Of a stretch of 10,274 bases of DNA, positions 1 to 6,127 are shown one piece after another. Below the pieces are notes generated by a model. That model was not told the DNA's origin. It saw only the letters and a list, made by a program, of their open reading frames with translations, and did not search any database. Where the stretch lies: assembly GCA_902494685.1 (NCBI GenBank), contig CABUUE010000036.1, forward strand, positions 1-10,274. The letters are read 5' to 3'. The translations under genes were made by a program, and so were the position numbers. Each line of letters starts with the position of its first letter. Position 1 is the first letter of the stretch. This stretch comes from an uncultured Collinsella sp. (GTDB lineage: Bacteria; Actinomycetota; Coriobacteriia; Coriobacteriales; Coriobacteriaceae).

Positions 1-608
1 ATGGAGCCGTTGGTCTCGATCTCGAGGACAAGGCGGTCGTAGTCGGTGTGCTGACCGACACGGCAAGCCTCAACGAGCTTGGCGCAACGGGAAACCGGCG
101 AGTACAGCGAGTCGACGTGGATCACACCGATGGGATCGTTGTCGCGCTTGTTGGCCTCGCCAGAAACATAGCCGCGGCCATAGCCGATGCGCATGCTCAT
201 GGTGAGATGGCCACCCTCGGTGAGCGTAGCAATGTGCTGCTCGGGGTTGACCAGCTCAAACTCGGACGGAATAAAGAAGTCCGCACCGGTGACCTCGCAG
301 GGGCCGTCAACCGAAATGGTGGCGGTCGCCTCGTCGGTCGTGCCGAGAGCCCTGAAGACAAGACCCTTGACATTCAGGACGATGTCGGTGACATCCTCGA
401 CCATGTTAGGGATGGTCATGAACTCGTGCTGCGCGCCATCGATCTGAATAGCCTCGACGGCGGCACCCTCGAGCGAGGACAGAAGAACACGACGAAGCGA
501 GTTACCCAGCGTATCGCCGTAGCCACGCTCGAGCGGCTCGACGGAGACACGAGCAGACGTCTCGTTGATCTCTTCGACCTGAACCTGAGGCCTAATGAAT
601 TCTGACAT
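1..608 (-). CDS. rpoA: DNA-directed RNA polymerase alpha subunit, 3' end cut off by window
   Basis: Alpha is the dimeric scaffold on which beta and beta' assemble into core RNA polymerase. About 202 residues from the start are visible. They cover the N-terminal assembly domain: MSEFIRPQVQVEE at the start, the dimerisation segment EPLERGYGDTLGNSLRRVLL near residues 29-48, then MSMRIGYGRGYV, VDSLYSPV and finally LVLEIETNGS. All are typical alpha-NTD landmarks. The C-terminal domain, which contacts UP elements and activators, would lie beyond position 1 and cannot be judged. The ATG at 606-608 is preceded by a strong GGAGG ribosome binding site about 6 bases upstream. The gene follows rpsD by 32 bases and is the last visible member of the alpha block; rplQ would be expected next. 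Identity is essentially certain; only the missing end limits the call. Confidence 0.98.
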   Translation of the reverse strand, partial: MSEFIRPQVQVEEINETSARVSVEPLERGYGDTLGNSLRRVLLSSLEGAAVEAIQIDGAQHEFMTIPNMVEDVTDIVLNVKGLVFRALGTTDEATATISVDGPCEVTGADFFIPSEFELVNPEQHIATLTEGGHLTMSMRIGYGRGYVSGEANKRDNDPIGVIHVDSLYSPVSRCAKLVEACRVGQHTDYDRLVLEIETNGS

Positions 609-640
609 GTATTACCTCCAGCCTCAGCAGCCCGGATGGA

Positions 641-1237
641 CTACTTAGAGTAGAGCTCGACGATGAGCTGCTCGTTGATATCACCACTGATCTGCTCACG
701 CGTCGGCAGAGCGAGCACGTTACCAGACAGCTTCTCGATATCGACCTCGAGCCATCCAGGGACCTCAAAGCGCTCGGAGGAAATCAGGGCCTCCTTGATG
801 GGGAGGAGGTCACGGAACTTCTCGCCGACAGCGACGACGTCGCCGGCCTTGACGCGGTAGGACGGGATGTCCACGCGCTTGCCGTTCACGGTGAAGTGAC
901 CGTGACGGACGGACTGACGAGCCTCTTTGCGGGTGCGGGCGAAGCCAAGACGGAAGACGACGTTGTCGAGGCGAGACTCAAGGATGATCATGAGGTTCTC
1001 ACCGGTGACGCCGTTCATCTTACGGGCCTTGTTGAAGTAACCGTGGAACTGCTTCTCCAGAACGCCATAAATAAACTTGACCTTCTGCTTCTCGCGCAGC
1101 TGCATGCCGTACTCAGATTCCTTGCGACGGCGCTTGGGCTGACGGATAGATTCCTTCTTGCTGCTGTAACCGAGCTCAGCGGGATCGATCCCGAGCTGAC
1201 GGCAGCGCTTAAGAACAGGAGTCCTGTCGATTGCCAT
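641..1237 (-). CDS. rpsD: 30S ribosomal protein S4
   Basis: S4 is a primary 16S rRNA binder that nucleates assembly of the 30S body, and in some bacteria represses its own operon. The product has 198 residues, normal for the family. The N-terminal part carries KRRRKESEYGMQLREKQK. The central S4 RNA-binding domain covers roughly residues 88-150 (ESRLDNVVFRLGFARTRKEA, then VRHGHFTVNGKRVDIPSYRV). The N-terminus has one cysteine (KRCRQLGID), so the zinc-knuckle form of S4 is ruled out and this is a C-minus version. The start is ATG with an AAAGGA site 9-10 bases upstream. It lies 19 bases after rpsK and 32 bases before rpoA. Location inside the alpha block, unlike the separate rpsD of Bacillus subtilis, would permit S4 feedback on the whole block; that regulation is inference. 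Confidence 0.98.
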   Translation of the reverse strand: MAIDRTPVLKRCRQLGIDPAELGYSSKKESIRQPKRRRKESEYGMQLREKQKVKFIYGVLEKQFHGYFNKARKMNGVTGENLMIILESRLDNVVFRLGFARTRKEARQSVRHGHFTVNGKRVDIPSYRVKAGDVVAVGEKFRDLLPIKEALISSERFEVPGWLEVDIEKLSGNVLALPTREQISGDINEQLIVELYSK

Positions 1238-1256
1238 ATTGATACGATCCTTTCAG

Positions 1257-1661
1257 TTACACGCGGCGACGCTTCTTGGGGCGGCAGCCGTTGTGCGGAA
1301 TGGGGGTCTTGTCCTGGATGCTCGAGACCTCGAGGCCAGCAGCCTGGAGGGAGCGGATGGCGGTCTCACGACCGGAGCCGGGGCCCTTGACGAAGACGGA
1401 AACCTTCTTCATACCGTGCTCCATGGCCTGCTTGGCAGCAGCCTCGGCAGCCATCTGGGCAGCGAACGGCGTGGACTTACGGGAGCCCTTGAAGCCCACC
1501 TGGCCAGCCGACTTCCAGGAAATGACATTGCCCTGGGGATCGGTGATCGAAACGATCGTGTTGTTGAACGTAGAACGAATGTGAGCCTGGCCCACGGAAA
1601 TGTTCTTACGGTCCGCGCGCTTCAGACGGGCAGCGCGAACGTTCTTCTTAGCAGTAGCCAT
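1257..1661 (-). CDS. rpsK: 30S ribosomal protein S11
   Basis: S11 sits on the 30S platform next to the mRNA exit region and contacts S7 and 16S rRNA. The 134-residue product is full length. It has a basic N-terminal arm (MATAKKNVRAARLKRADRKN), the core phrase HIRSTFNNTIVSITDPQGN at about residues 27-45, GFKGSRKSTPFAAQ, GPGSGRETAIRSL and the hallmark C-terminal segment TPIPHNGCRPKKRRRV. The ATG at 1661 follows the rpsM stop by 14 bases. Its AAGGAG ribosome binding site overlaps the end of rpsM, which suggests translational coupling. Nothing is unusual. Confidence 0.98.
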   Translation of the reverse strand: MATAKKNVRAARLKRADRKNISVGQAHIRSTFNNTIVSITDPQGNVISWKSAGQVGFKGSRKSTPFAAQMAAEAAAKQAMEHGMKKVSVFVKGPGSGRETAIRSLQAAGLEVSSIQDKTPIPHNGCRPKKRRRV

Positions 1662-1675
1662 CTATCTAGCGCTCC

Positions 1676-2050
1676 TTATTTCTTCTTCTTAGCACCGATC
1701 TGACGCTTCGGGCCCTTGCGGGTACGAGCGTTAGTGTGGGTGCGCTGGCCGCGGACCGGGAGGCCCTTGCGGTGACGAAGGCCGCGGTTGCAGCCGATGT
1801 CCATAAGGCGCTTGACGTTCTGGTTGCGCTCACGGCGGAGGTCGCCCTCAACCATGATCTGGTTCTTATCGATATAATCGCGGATGGCGTTAACCTCATC
1901 CTCGGTGAGGTCCTTAACGCGCGTATCCACGTTAACGTTGCACTCGACGCAAATCTTCGTCGCAGTGGTGCGGCCGATGCCGTAAATGTAGGTCAGACCG
2001 ATCTCAACGCGCTTCTCACGCGGGAGGTCGACACCATTAATACGGGCCAA
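1676..2050 (-). CDS. rpsM: 30S ribosomal protein S13 (TTG start)
   Basis: S13 lies in the head of the small subunit and forms bridges to the 50S subunit and contacts with P-site tRNA. The 124-residue product has the family start ARINGVDLPREKR, the helix-hairpin-helix region YIYGIGRTTATKI at about residues 22-34, the basic motif GLRHRKGLPVRGQRTHTNARTRKG, and a lysine-rich tail ending KKKK. The start codon is TTG at 2048-2050. No in-frame ATG exists nearby, an AGGAG site lies about 7 bases upstream, and the second residue onward aligns with other S13 proteins, so TTG is well supported. It begins 14 bases after rpmJ. Confidence 0.97.
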   Translation of the reverse strand: MARINGVDLPREKRVEIGLTYIYGIGRTTATKICVECNVNVDTRVKDLTEDEVNAIRDYIDKNQIMVEGDLRRERNQNVKRLMDIGCNRGLRHRKGLPVRGQRTHTNARTRKGPKRQIGAKKKK

Positions 2051-2064
2051 CGTAGTCTCCTCTC

Positions 2065-2178
2065 TTAACCCTGACGCTGCTTATGACGGGGGTTCTCGCA
2101 AATGACGAGGACCTTGCCATGGCGCCTAATGATTTTGCACTTATCGCACATCTTCTTGACCGAAGGACGTACCTTCAT
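2065..2178 (-). CDS. rpmJ: 50S ribosomal protein L36, zinc-ribbon form
   Basis: This 37-residue gene reads MKVRPSVKKMCDKCK, then IIRRHGKVLVICENPRHKQRQG, and stops with TAA at 2065-2067. L36 is the smallest 50S protein and helps organise 23S rRNA near the L7/L12 stalk base. The zinc site is intact: Cys11, Cys14, Cys27 and His32 (C-x2-C-x12-C-x4-H), so this is the zinc-binding (C-plus) type. The ATG at 2178 has an AAAGGAAG site about 6 bases upstream. Its place between infA and rpsM is the canonical one. It follows a 150-base structured gap and would be the first gene of the alpha block if transcription starts there. Confidence 0.98.
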   Translation of the reverse strand: MKVRPSVKKMCDKCKIIRRHGKVLVICENPRHKQRQG

Positions 2179-2227
2179 CGTTCTTCCTTTCGGTAGCGCT
2201 CAAACTACTTCCCTACTATCTACTCGC

Positions 2228-2304
2228 CCAGCCGCAGGCGTTTAAAACTATGGCTGGTCTTCACACACAATCCGACCGTAGGTTGAGCTAAGCCTGCAGT
2301 CGGA
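2228..2304 (-). promoter_or_regulatory. Two tandem hairpins in the infA-rpmJ gap, possible alpha-block leader
   Basis: In the minus-strand RNA the first hairpin has arms at 2304-2299 (TCCGAC) and 2276-2271 (GTCGGA). After one mismatch these extend inward by seven more pairs (2297-2291 with 2284-2278, two of them wobbles) around a six-base loop. The second has CCAGCC (2257-2252) pairing with GGCTGG (2233-2228). The first is followed by TTGTGTGTG rather than a U tract, so a clean intrinsic terminator is unlikely. The gap precedes rpmJ-rpsM-rpsK-rpsD-rpoA, the place where an autoregulatory S4 target could sit by analogy with the Escherichia coli alpha operon. I saw no convincing promoter hexamers in this gap. 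The pairing is visible in the sequence; the function is inferred. Confidence 0.45.
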
Positions 2305-2328
2305 AATGGAGTGCGTGTATGCGTGCCG

Positions 2329-2547
2329 CTATTTGTAGCGATAGGTGATGCGGCCGCGGGTCAGGTCGTACGGGGAAAGCTCCACGACAACCCTGTCACC
2401 GGGGAGAATACGGATGTAATTCATTCGGATCTTGCCAGAAATGTTGCACAGAACCGAATGACCGTTCTCGAGCTCGACCTTAAACATGGCGTTGGGCAAC
2501 GGTTCCTTTACCGTACCCTCGAGCTCAATTGCGTCTTCCTTCTTCAC
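2329..2547 (-). CDS. infA: Translation initiation factor IF-1 (GTG start)
   Basis: IF-1 is a one-domain OB-fold protein that binds the 30S A site during initiation and supports IF-2 and IF-3. Using GTG at 2545-2547 gives 72 residues (MKKEDAIELEGTVKE and onward), exactly the usual length and register. The core matches the family throughout: LPNAMFKVELENGH, SGKIRMNYIRILPGD, then ELSPYDLTRGRITYRYK to the end. A TTG two codons upstream (2551-2553) is possible, but an in-frame TGA sits directly before it, and the weak purine-rich AGAAAGATGA stretch is better spaced for the GTG. The gene has its own candidate promoter upstream and is separated from map by a long hairpin element, so expression may be partly independent of map. 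Confidence 0.96.
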   Translation of the reverse strand: MKKEDAIELEGTVKEPLPNAMFKVELENGHSVLCNISGKIRMNYIRILPGDRVVVELSPYDLTRGRITYRYK

Positions 2548-2586
2548 AAGCAATCATCTTTCTCTAGAAAACGACAGCGATTGAGT

Positions 2587-2615
2587 ATTCTACAACACGT
2601 ATGCACGCATCGTAA
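2587..2615 (-). promoter_or_regulatory. Candidate promoter for infA
   Basis: On the minus strand TAGAAT (2592-2587) matches five of six bases of the sigma-A -10 consensus. TTACGA (2615-2610) stands 17 bases upstream and matches three of six of the -35 consensus. Transcription would start near 2580, giving a leader of roughly 33 bases before the infA GTG. The position, downstream of the long map-infA hairpin, makes functional sense. The -35 is weak, so this is only a candidate. Confidence 0.4.
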
Positions 2616-2651
2616 TAACTTCGTAATGGCTCCACAACTAAGTGGAACTTG

Positions 2652-2668
2652 TTACATTTGAAATGTAA
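2652..2668. repeat. 17-base palindrome TTACATTT-G-AAATGTAA
   Basis: A perfect 8-base inverted repeat with a one-base centre. Its right half (2661-2668) is also part of the outer arm of the long hairpin element at 2659-2789, so the two pairings compete. As DNA it resembles an operator for a dimeric repressor. As RNA it is too tight to fold well without opening the centre. The palindrome is directly visible; any role is open. Confidence 0.5.
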
Positions 2669-2789
2669 AACAAAGCCGTTCCCTGATGCCCAAGATCGCC
2701 TTGAAATGAGAAGGCATAGACCTTGGGGTCATGCCTTCGAAATTGAAAGGCGAGGTTGGGCATCAGAGGGCGGCGACTTTTACATTTCA
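2659..2789. repeat. 131-base nested hairpin element between map and infA (MITE-like)
   Basis: The ends are perfect 12-base inverted repeats, TGAAATGTAAAA at 2659-2670 and its complement at 2778-2789. Inside, further arms pair in register: 2675-2678 with 2771-2774, 2683-2693 with 2756-2766 (11 pairs), 2697-2702 with 2747-2752, 2710-2717 with 2731-2738, and 2719-2722 with 2727-2730 around a four-base loop. Almost the whole segment therefore forms one long stem. Such architecture, with no coding content, resembles a miniature inverted-repeat or palindromic repeat element. The right terminal arm contains the TAA of map. I see no clear target-site duplication. Read-through from map would place the whole stem in the mRNA ahead of infA, where it could act as a processing or attenuation site. 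Confidence 0.7.
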
Positions 2790-3568
2790 CCGCCTTGCAA
2801 GGAGCACCAAGCACCTTGGGCATCCGTGGTGAGAATCACCGGACCGTCATTGGTAATGGCGACGGTGTTCTCGTAGTGCGCGGCGGGCAGATGGTCGTTG
2901 GTCGTGACGATCCAACCGTCGGAGCCCGTGCTCACATGGTTGGAACCCATCGTAACCATCGGCTCGATGGCAATGACCATGCCGGCCTGGAGGCGAACGC
3001 CCCTCCCCTTCTTTCCATAGTTAGGAACATTGGGGTCCTCGTGCATCACGCGGCCAATGCCATGGCCCACATAATCACGAAGCACGCCGTAACCGTGAGA
3101 CTCGGCGAGGAACTGAACGGCATAACCGACGTCCCCGATATGGTTACCGGGAACAGCCTGCTCGATGGCAGCCTTAAGGCAATCACGCGTGACCTCGCAC
3201 AAAGCCTTGGCTTCGGGCGTGGGGGTGCCGACGAAAAACGTCCAAGCGTTATCGCCGACCCAACCGTCGACAACGGCTCCCGTATCGATGGAGATGATAT
3301 CGCCATCGCGCAGGATCATGTCGGGGTTGGGAATACCGTGGACCACGGCATCGTTGATCGATGCGCAAATGGTCCCCGGGAACCCGCCATAACCCTTAAA
3401 GGCCGGGGTGCCGCCATGCATGCGGATAATCTGCTCCGCGAGCTGATCGAGCTCAAAAGTCGAAACGCCGGGGCGCACCATGGCTCCAACGTGGCGGAGC
3501 GCCATCTTAGATAGCGCTCCTGCCTTCTTCATCTGCTCGATTTGCGTTGCAGACTTAATCTTGATCAT
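2780..3568 (-). CDS. map: Type I methionine aminopeptidase
   Basis: Removes the initiator methionine from nascent proteins whose second residue is small, in the cytoplasm. The product is 262 residues. All five dinuclear metal ligands are present: Asp95 (IISIDTG), Asp106 (GWVGDNAWTF), His169 (VGHGIG), Glu202 (AIEP) and Glu233 (HYENTVAIT); the substrate-contacting histidine His77 (VVHGIP) is also there. There is no N-terminal SH3-binding zinc extension, so it is the short bacterial form. The ATG at 3568 overlaps the adk stop (ATGA, 4 bases), indicating coupling. The fold should end near VILTT; the last residues DAQGAWCSLQGGEM form an extra tail. Its codons carry repeats shared with the adjacent hairpin element, and the stop codon lies inside that element's terminal arm. 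This looks like a tail rewritten by element insertion. Confidence 0.97.
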   Translation of the reverse strand: MIKIKSATQIEQMKKAGALSKMALRHVGAMVRPGVSTFELDQLAEQIIRMHGGTPAFKGYGGFPGTICASINDAVVHGIPNPDMILRDGDIISIDTGAVVDGWVGDNAWTFFVGTPTPEAKALCEVTRDCLKAAIEQAVPGNHIGDVGYAVQFLAESHGYGVLRDYVGHGIGRVMHEDPNVPNYGKKGRGVRLQAGMVIAIEPMVTMGSNHVSTGSDGWIVTTNDHLPAAHYENTVAITNDGPVILTTDAQGAWCSLQGGEM

Positions 3569-4191
3569 AGACCGAGAGCCTCTTTGACATCCCCGTACAC
3601 GGTCTCGCGAGCCTGGTCACCGTTGACCGACTTGAGCAGACCCTGGCCACGATAGTAGTCAACGAGCGGGCTCGTGGACTTCTCGTAGACGTCGAGACGG
3701 TTCTTAATGGTCTCGGGCTTGTCGTCGTCGCGCTGATACATCTCGCCACCACACTTGGGGCAGGTAGCATCGGCAGCGGTGCCGGTGTAACCGCAGGCGC
3801 GGCAGGTGCGACGCGAAGACAGACGGTCGATGATGACCTCGGGGGCCACGTCGACCAGAAGGGCGCAGTCGATCTCGCGACCCATGGCGGAGAGCTCGGA
3901 ATCGAGCGTCACAGCCTGGGCGGTGTTGCGCGGGAAGCCGTCGAGGATGAAGCCCTGCTGGGCGTCATCGGCGGCAAGGCGCTCCTTGACAAGGTCGATC
4001 ACGAGCTGGTCGGGAACGAGCTCGCCAGCGTCCATGTACTTCTTAGCCTGAATACCAAGCTCGGTGCCACTCTTGACGGCAGCACGCAGCAGGTCGCCCG
4101 TGGAAATATGGGCGACGCCAAACTCGGCGACGAGCTCCTGTGCGACGGTGCCCTTACCGGCACCCGGAGCTCCGAGCAATACGAGGTTCAT
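3565..4191 (-). CDS. adk: Adenylate kinase with cysteine-type, shortened LID
   Basis: Catalyses ATP + AMP = 2 ADP in the cytoplasm. With ATG at 4189-4191 the protein has 208 residues and starts MNLVLLGAPGAGKGT, matching the family. The AGGAGG site lies 7 bases before this ATG, so the TTG two codons upstream (4195-4197) is rejected because it would be one base from the site. Visible parts are the P-loop at residues 7-15, the AMP-binding segment HISTGDLLRAAV, LDGFPRNTAQA near 84-93, and the LID with Cys130, Cys133, Cys144 and Cys147. The cysteines fit a structural zinc site. The span between the two pairs is only 10 residues, against about 16 in the classic Bacillus LID, so the LID loop is shortened. 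The ribosome binding site overlaps the secY end, and the gene overlaps map by 4 bases. Confidence 0.97.
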   Translation of the reverse strand: MNLVLLGAPGAGKGTVAQELVAEFGVAHISTGDLLRAAVKSGTELGIQAKKYMDAGELVPDQLVIDLVKERLAADDAQQGFILDGFPRNTAQAVTLDSELSAMGREIDCALLVDVAPEVIIDRLSSRRTCRACGYTGTAADATCPKCGGEMYQRDDDKPETIKNRLDVYEKSTSPLVDYYRGQGLLKSVNGDQARETVYGDVKEALGL

Positions 4192-4209
4192 GAGCAATCC
4201 TCCTCTAGC

Positions 4210-5496
4210 CTATTTAAAGAATCCATCGTAATCATACATCTTGATCTGGCCTTCGAGCTTATCGACCGTGTCGAGCACGACGCCGACCATGATGAGGATG
4301 GACGTGCCGCCAAATGCCTGAATCAGATGGTTACCCGTGAAGGAGAAGATGATCGAAGGCACGATGGCGATGAGCGCCAAAAAGACAGCGCTGGGAAGCG
4401 TGATCTTGTTGAGCGCGTTCTTGATGTAGGCCGCGGTAGCCCTACCCGGACGGACGCCCGGAATAAAGCCGCCCTGCTTCTTAAGGTTATCGGCCGTGTC
4501 ATCGGGGTTGAACACCATGGAGGTGTAGAAGTACGCGAAGAACACGATGAGGACAACGTTAAGCACCCAGTTGAGCCAACCGGTCGAAAGCGCGGAGGCA
4601 ACTGCCTGAATCCAGCCGATGCCGGGGAAGAACACGGCAATCTGAGCCGGGAAGTACAGCAGCGCCGAAGCGAAGATGATCGGCACGACACCCGCGGTGT
4701 TGACCTTGATGGGCAGGTAGGTGGTCTGGCCACCCATCATGCGACGGCCCACGACGCGCTTAGCGTAGGAGACCGGGATGCGGCGCTGGCCGCGCTCAAG
4801 GAAAACAATCAGCGGGATAACCAGCAGGATGATGGCGCAGATGATCACCATGGTGATGATGCCACCGGCATTGCCCTCGGTGCTGGAGAAGATAGCCTGC
4901 GGCAGACCGGCCATGATGTTCGCGAAGATGATCAGCGACATGCCATTGCCGATACCGCGCTGGGTGATGAGCTCACCAATCCACATGATCAGCATGGCGC
5001 CCGCGGTGAGCGTACCGACGATCATGAGGTCGAAGATGATCTCGGGAGCGCCGGCGCCATTGAAGCTGATGCCGAAGCTCTTAAAGAGGAAGAGGTAACC
5101 CACGGAGTTGAGGATTGCCAGAGCAAGGGTGAGGTAACGCGAATACTGCGTAATCTTGGTCTGACCGACCTCGCCCTCGCGGGCAAGCTCATGCAGGGAA
5201 GGCACAACGGCCTGGAGCATCTGGAGGATGATCGAGCTGGTGATGTAAGGCATGATGCCCAGCGAAAACACCGACACATAGCTCAACGCGCCGCCAGAGA
5301 AAAGATTCAGGAGGGCCATAGCACCTGCGGCGACCGAATTGTTATCGGTCGAGAAAAGGCCCAGCATCCCCTGGAAGGGAATGCCGGGCACAGGAACGTG
5401 CGCACCAATGCGGTACACGACGAGCATAGCTATGGTAAAAAGAATCTTTTCGCGCAATTCTTTGATGCGGAAAGCATTCTTAAGACCATTTAGCAC
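4210..5496 (-). CDS. secY: Preprotein translocase channel subunit SecY (GTG start)
   Basis: SecY forms the protein-conducting channel of the Sec translocon in the cytoplasmic membrane, working with SecE, SecG and SecA. The 428-residue product is near the Gram-positive norm and shows about ten hydrophobic segments. Landmarks are PYITSSIILQMLQAVVPSL in TM2, ITQRGIGNGMSLIIFANI in the TM4-5 region, the cytosolic loop ERGQRRIPVSYAKR, and the ribosome/SecA-facing loop KKQGGFIPGVRPGRATAAYI before TM9. The start GTG at 5494-5496 overlaps the rplO stop by 7 bases. A nearby ATG at 5489 is out of frame. The upstream GGAAAGG lies rather far (about 10 bases) from the GTG, so coupling to rplO translation is likely. 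The rplO-secY-adk arrangement is canonical. Confidence 0.98.
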   Translation of the reverse strand: MLNGLKNAFRIKELREKILFTIAMLVVYRIGAHVPVPGIPFQGMLGLFSTDNNSVAAGAMALLNLFSGGALSYVSVFSLGIMPYITSSIILQMLQAVVPSLHELAREGEVGQTKITQYSRYLTLALAILNSVGYLFLFKSFGISFNGAGAPEIIFDLMIVGTLTAGAMLIMWIGELITQRGIGNGMSLIIFANIMAGLPQAIFSSTEGNAGGIITMVIICAIILLVIPLIVFLERGQRRIPVSYAKRVVGRRMMGGQTTYLPIKVNTAGVVPIIFASALLYFPAQIAVFFPGIGWIQAVASALSTGWLNWVLNVVLIVFFAYFYTSMVFNPDDTADNLKKQGGFIPGVRPGRATAAYIKNALNKITLPSAVFLALIAIVPSIIFSFTGNHLIQAFGGTSILIMVGVVLDTVDKLEGQIKMYDYDGFFK

Positions 5497-5939
5497 GGCA
5501 GCTCGACCTTTCCGCCGGCGGCCTCGATCTTGGCCTGCGCAGAAGCGCTGACCTTGTCGACCTTGACCGTGAACTTCTTGGTGAGCTCACCATTGCCGAG
5601 CACCTTGACGGGCTCGAACTCGCTCTTGGTGATGCGAGCGGCCTTAAGAGCGGCACCGTCGATCACAGCGCCGTCCTCGAACTTGCGCTCGAGACGCTCA
5701 ACGTTAACAGCGGTGTACTCGATACGACGGGGGTTACGGAAGCCCGGAAGCTTGGGCAGGCGCATAGCCAGCGGAGTCTGGCCACCCTCGAAGCCGGCAC
5801 CCTTGGTGCCACCAGAGCGGGAACCCTGGCCCTTCTGACCGCGGCCAGAAGTGGTGCCGTGACCCGAAGAATTGCCACGGCCGACGCGCTTGCGGTTCTT
5901 GGTGGAACCGGGCGCGGGAGTAAGATCTTGAAGCTGCAT
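5490..5939 (-). CDS. rplO: 50S ribosomal protein L15
   Basis: L15 is a late-assembly 50S protein whose long basic N-terminal extension threads into 23S rRNA. The 149-residue product has the expected glycine/arginine-rich start (LTPAPGSTKNRKRVGRG, then SSGHGTTSGRGQKGQGSRSG), followed by GFEGGQTPLAMRLPKLPGF, and a globular C-terminal half with KVLGNGELTKKFTVKVDKVS and ASAQAKIEAAGGKVE. It starts with ATG 3 bases after rpmD and overlaps the secY start by 7 bases. It is normal in length and composition. Confidence 0.98.
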   Translation of the reverse strand: MQLQDLTPAPGSTKNRKRVGRGNSSGHGTTSGRGQKGQGSRSGGTKGAGFEGGQTPLAMRLPKLPGFRNPRRIEYTAVNVERLERKFEDGAVIDGAALKAARITKSEFEPVKVLGNGELTKKFTVKVDKVSASAQAKIEAAGGKVELPC

Positions 5940-5942
5940 TTG

Positions 5943-6125
5943 CTACTCCTCTACAATCTCGACAAGGTGCTTGACCTTGAAGATCATGCCGCGGACGGAC
6001 TCGTTGTCAGCAATCTCGCGAACCTCGCGGATCCTGTGGAGACCGAGGGCACGGACAGTACGGACCTGGTCCTGCTTGCAACCGTTGGTGCTGCGGACCT
6101 GCTTGATCTTGATGGTGTCAGCCAT
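5943..6125 (-). CDS. rpmD: 50S ribosomal protein L30
   Basis: A small 60-residue 50S protein, the typical bacterial length. The sequence shows the ferredoxin-like L30 pattern: IKIKQVRSTNGCKQDQVRTV, then RALGLHRIREVREIADN and a C-terminal MIFKVKHLVEIVEE. It starts with ATG just 2 bases after the rpsE stop. Its AAGGAGAA site is inside the rpsE 3' end, and its stop is 3 bases before rplO, so rpsE-rpmD-rplO form a tightly coupled trio. Confidence 0.98.
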   Translation of the reverse strand: MADTIKIKQVRSTNGCKQDQVRTVRALGLHRIREVREIADNESVRGMIFKVKHLVEIVEE

Positions 6126-6127
6126 GC

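Noticed and set aside
2548..2553. TTG start for infA two codons upstream of the GTG
   Set aside because: GTG gives the exact 72-residue family length and alignment, and a better ribosome-binding distance; TTG cannot be fully excluded.
2638..2823. 61-codon minus-strand frame across the map-infA junction
   Set aside because: Lies wholly in the palindromic element and the out-of-frame end of map; no ribosome binding site or family resemblance.
4192..4197. TTG start for adk two codons upstream
   Set aside because: It would lie about one base from the AGGAGG site, while the ATG at 4191 has ideal spacing and the family's usual N-terminus.
4108..5493. 461-codon plus-strand open frame opposite secY and adk
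   Set aside because: Hydrophilic, His/Asp/Glu-rich shadow of secY and the adk start; no recognisable domain, and secY on the other strand is unmistakable.
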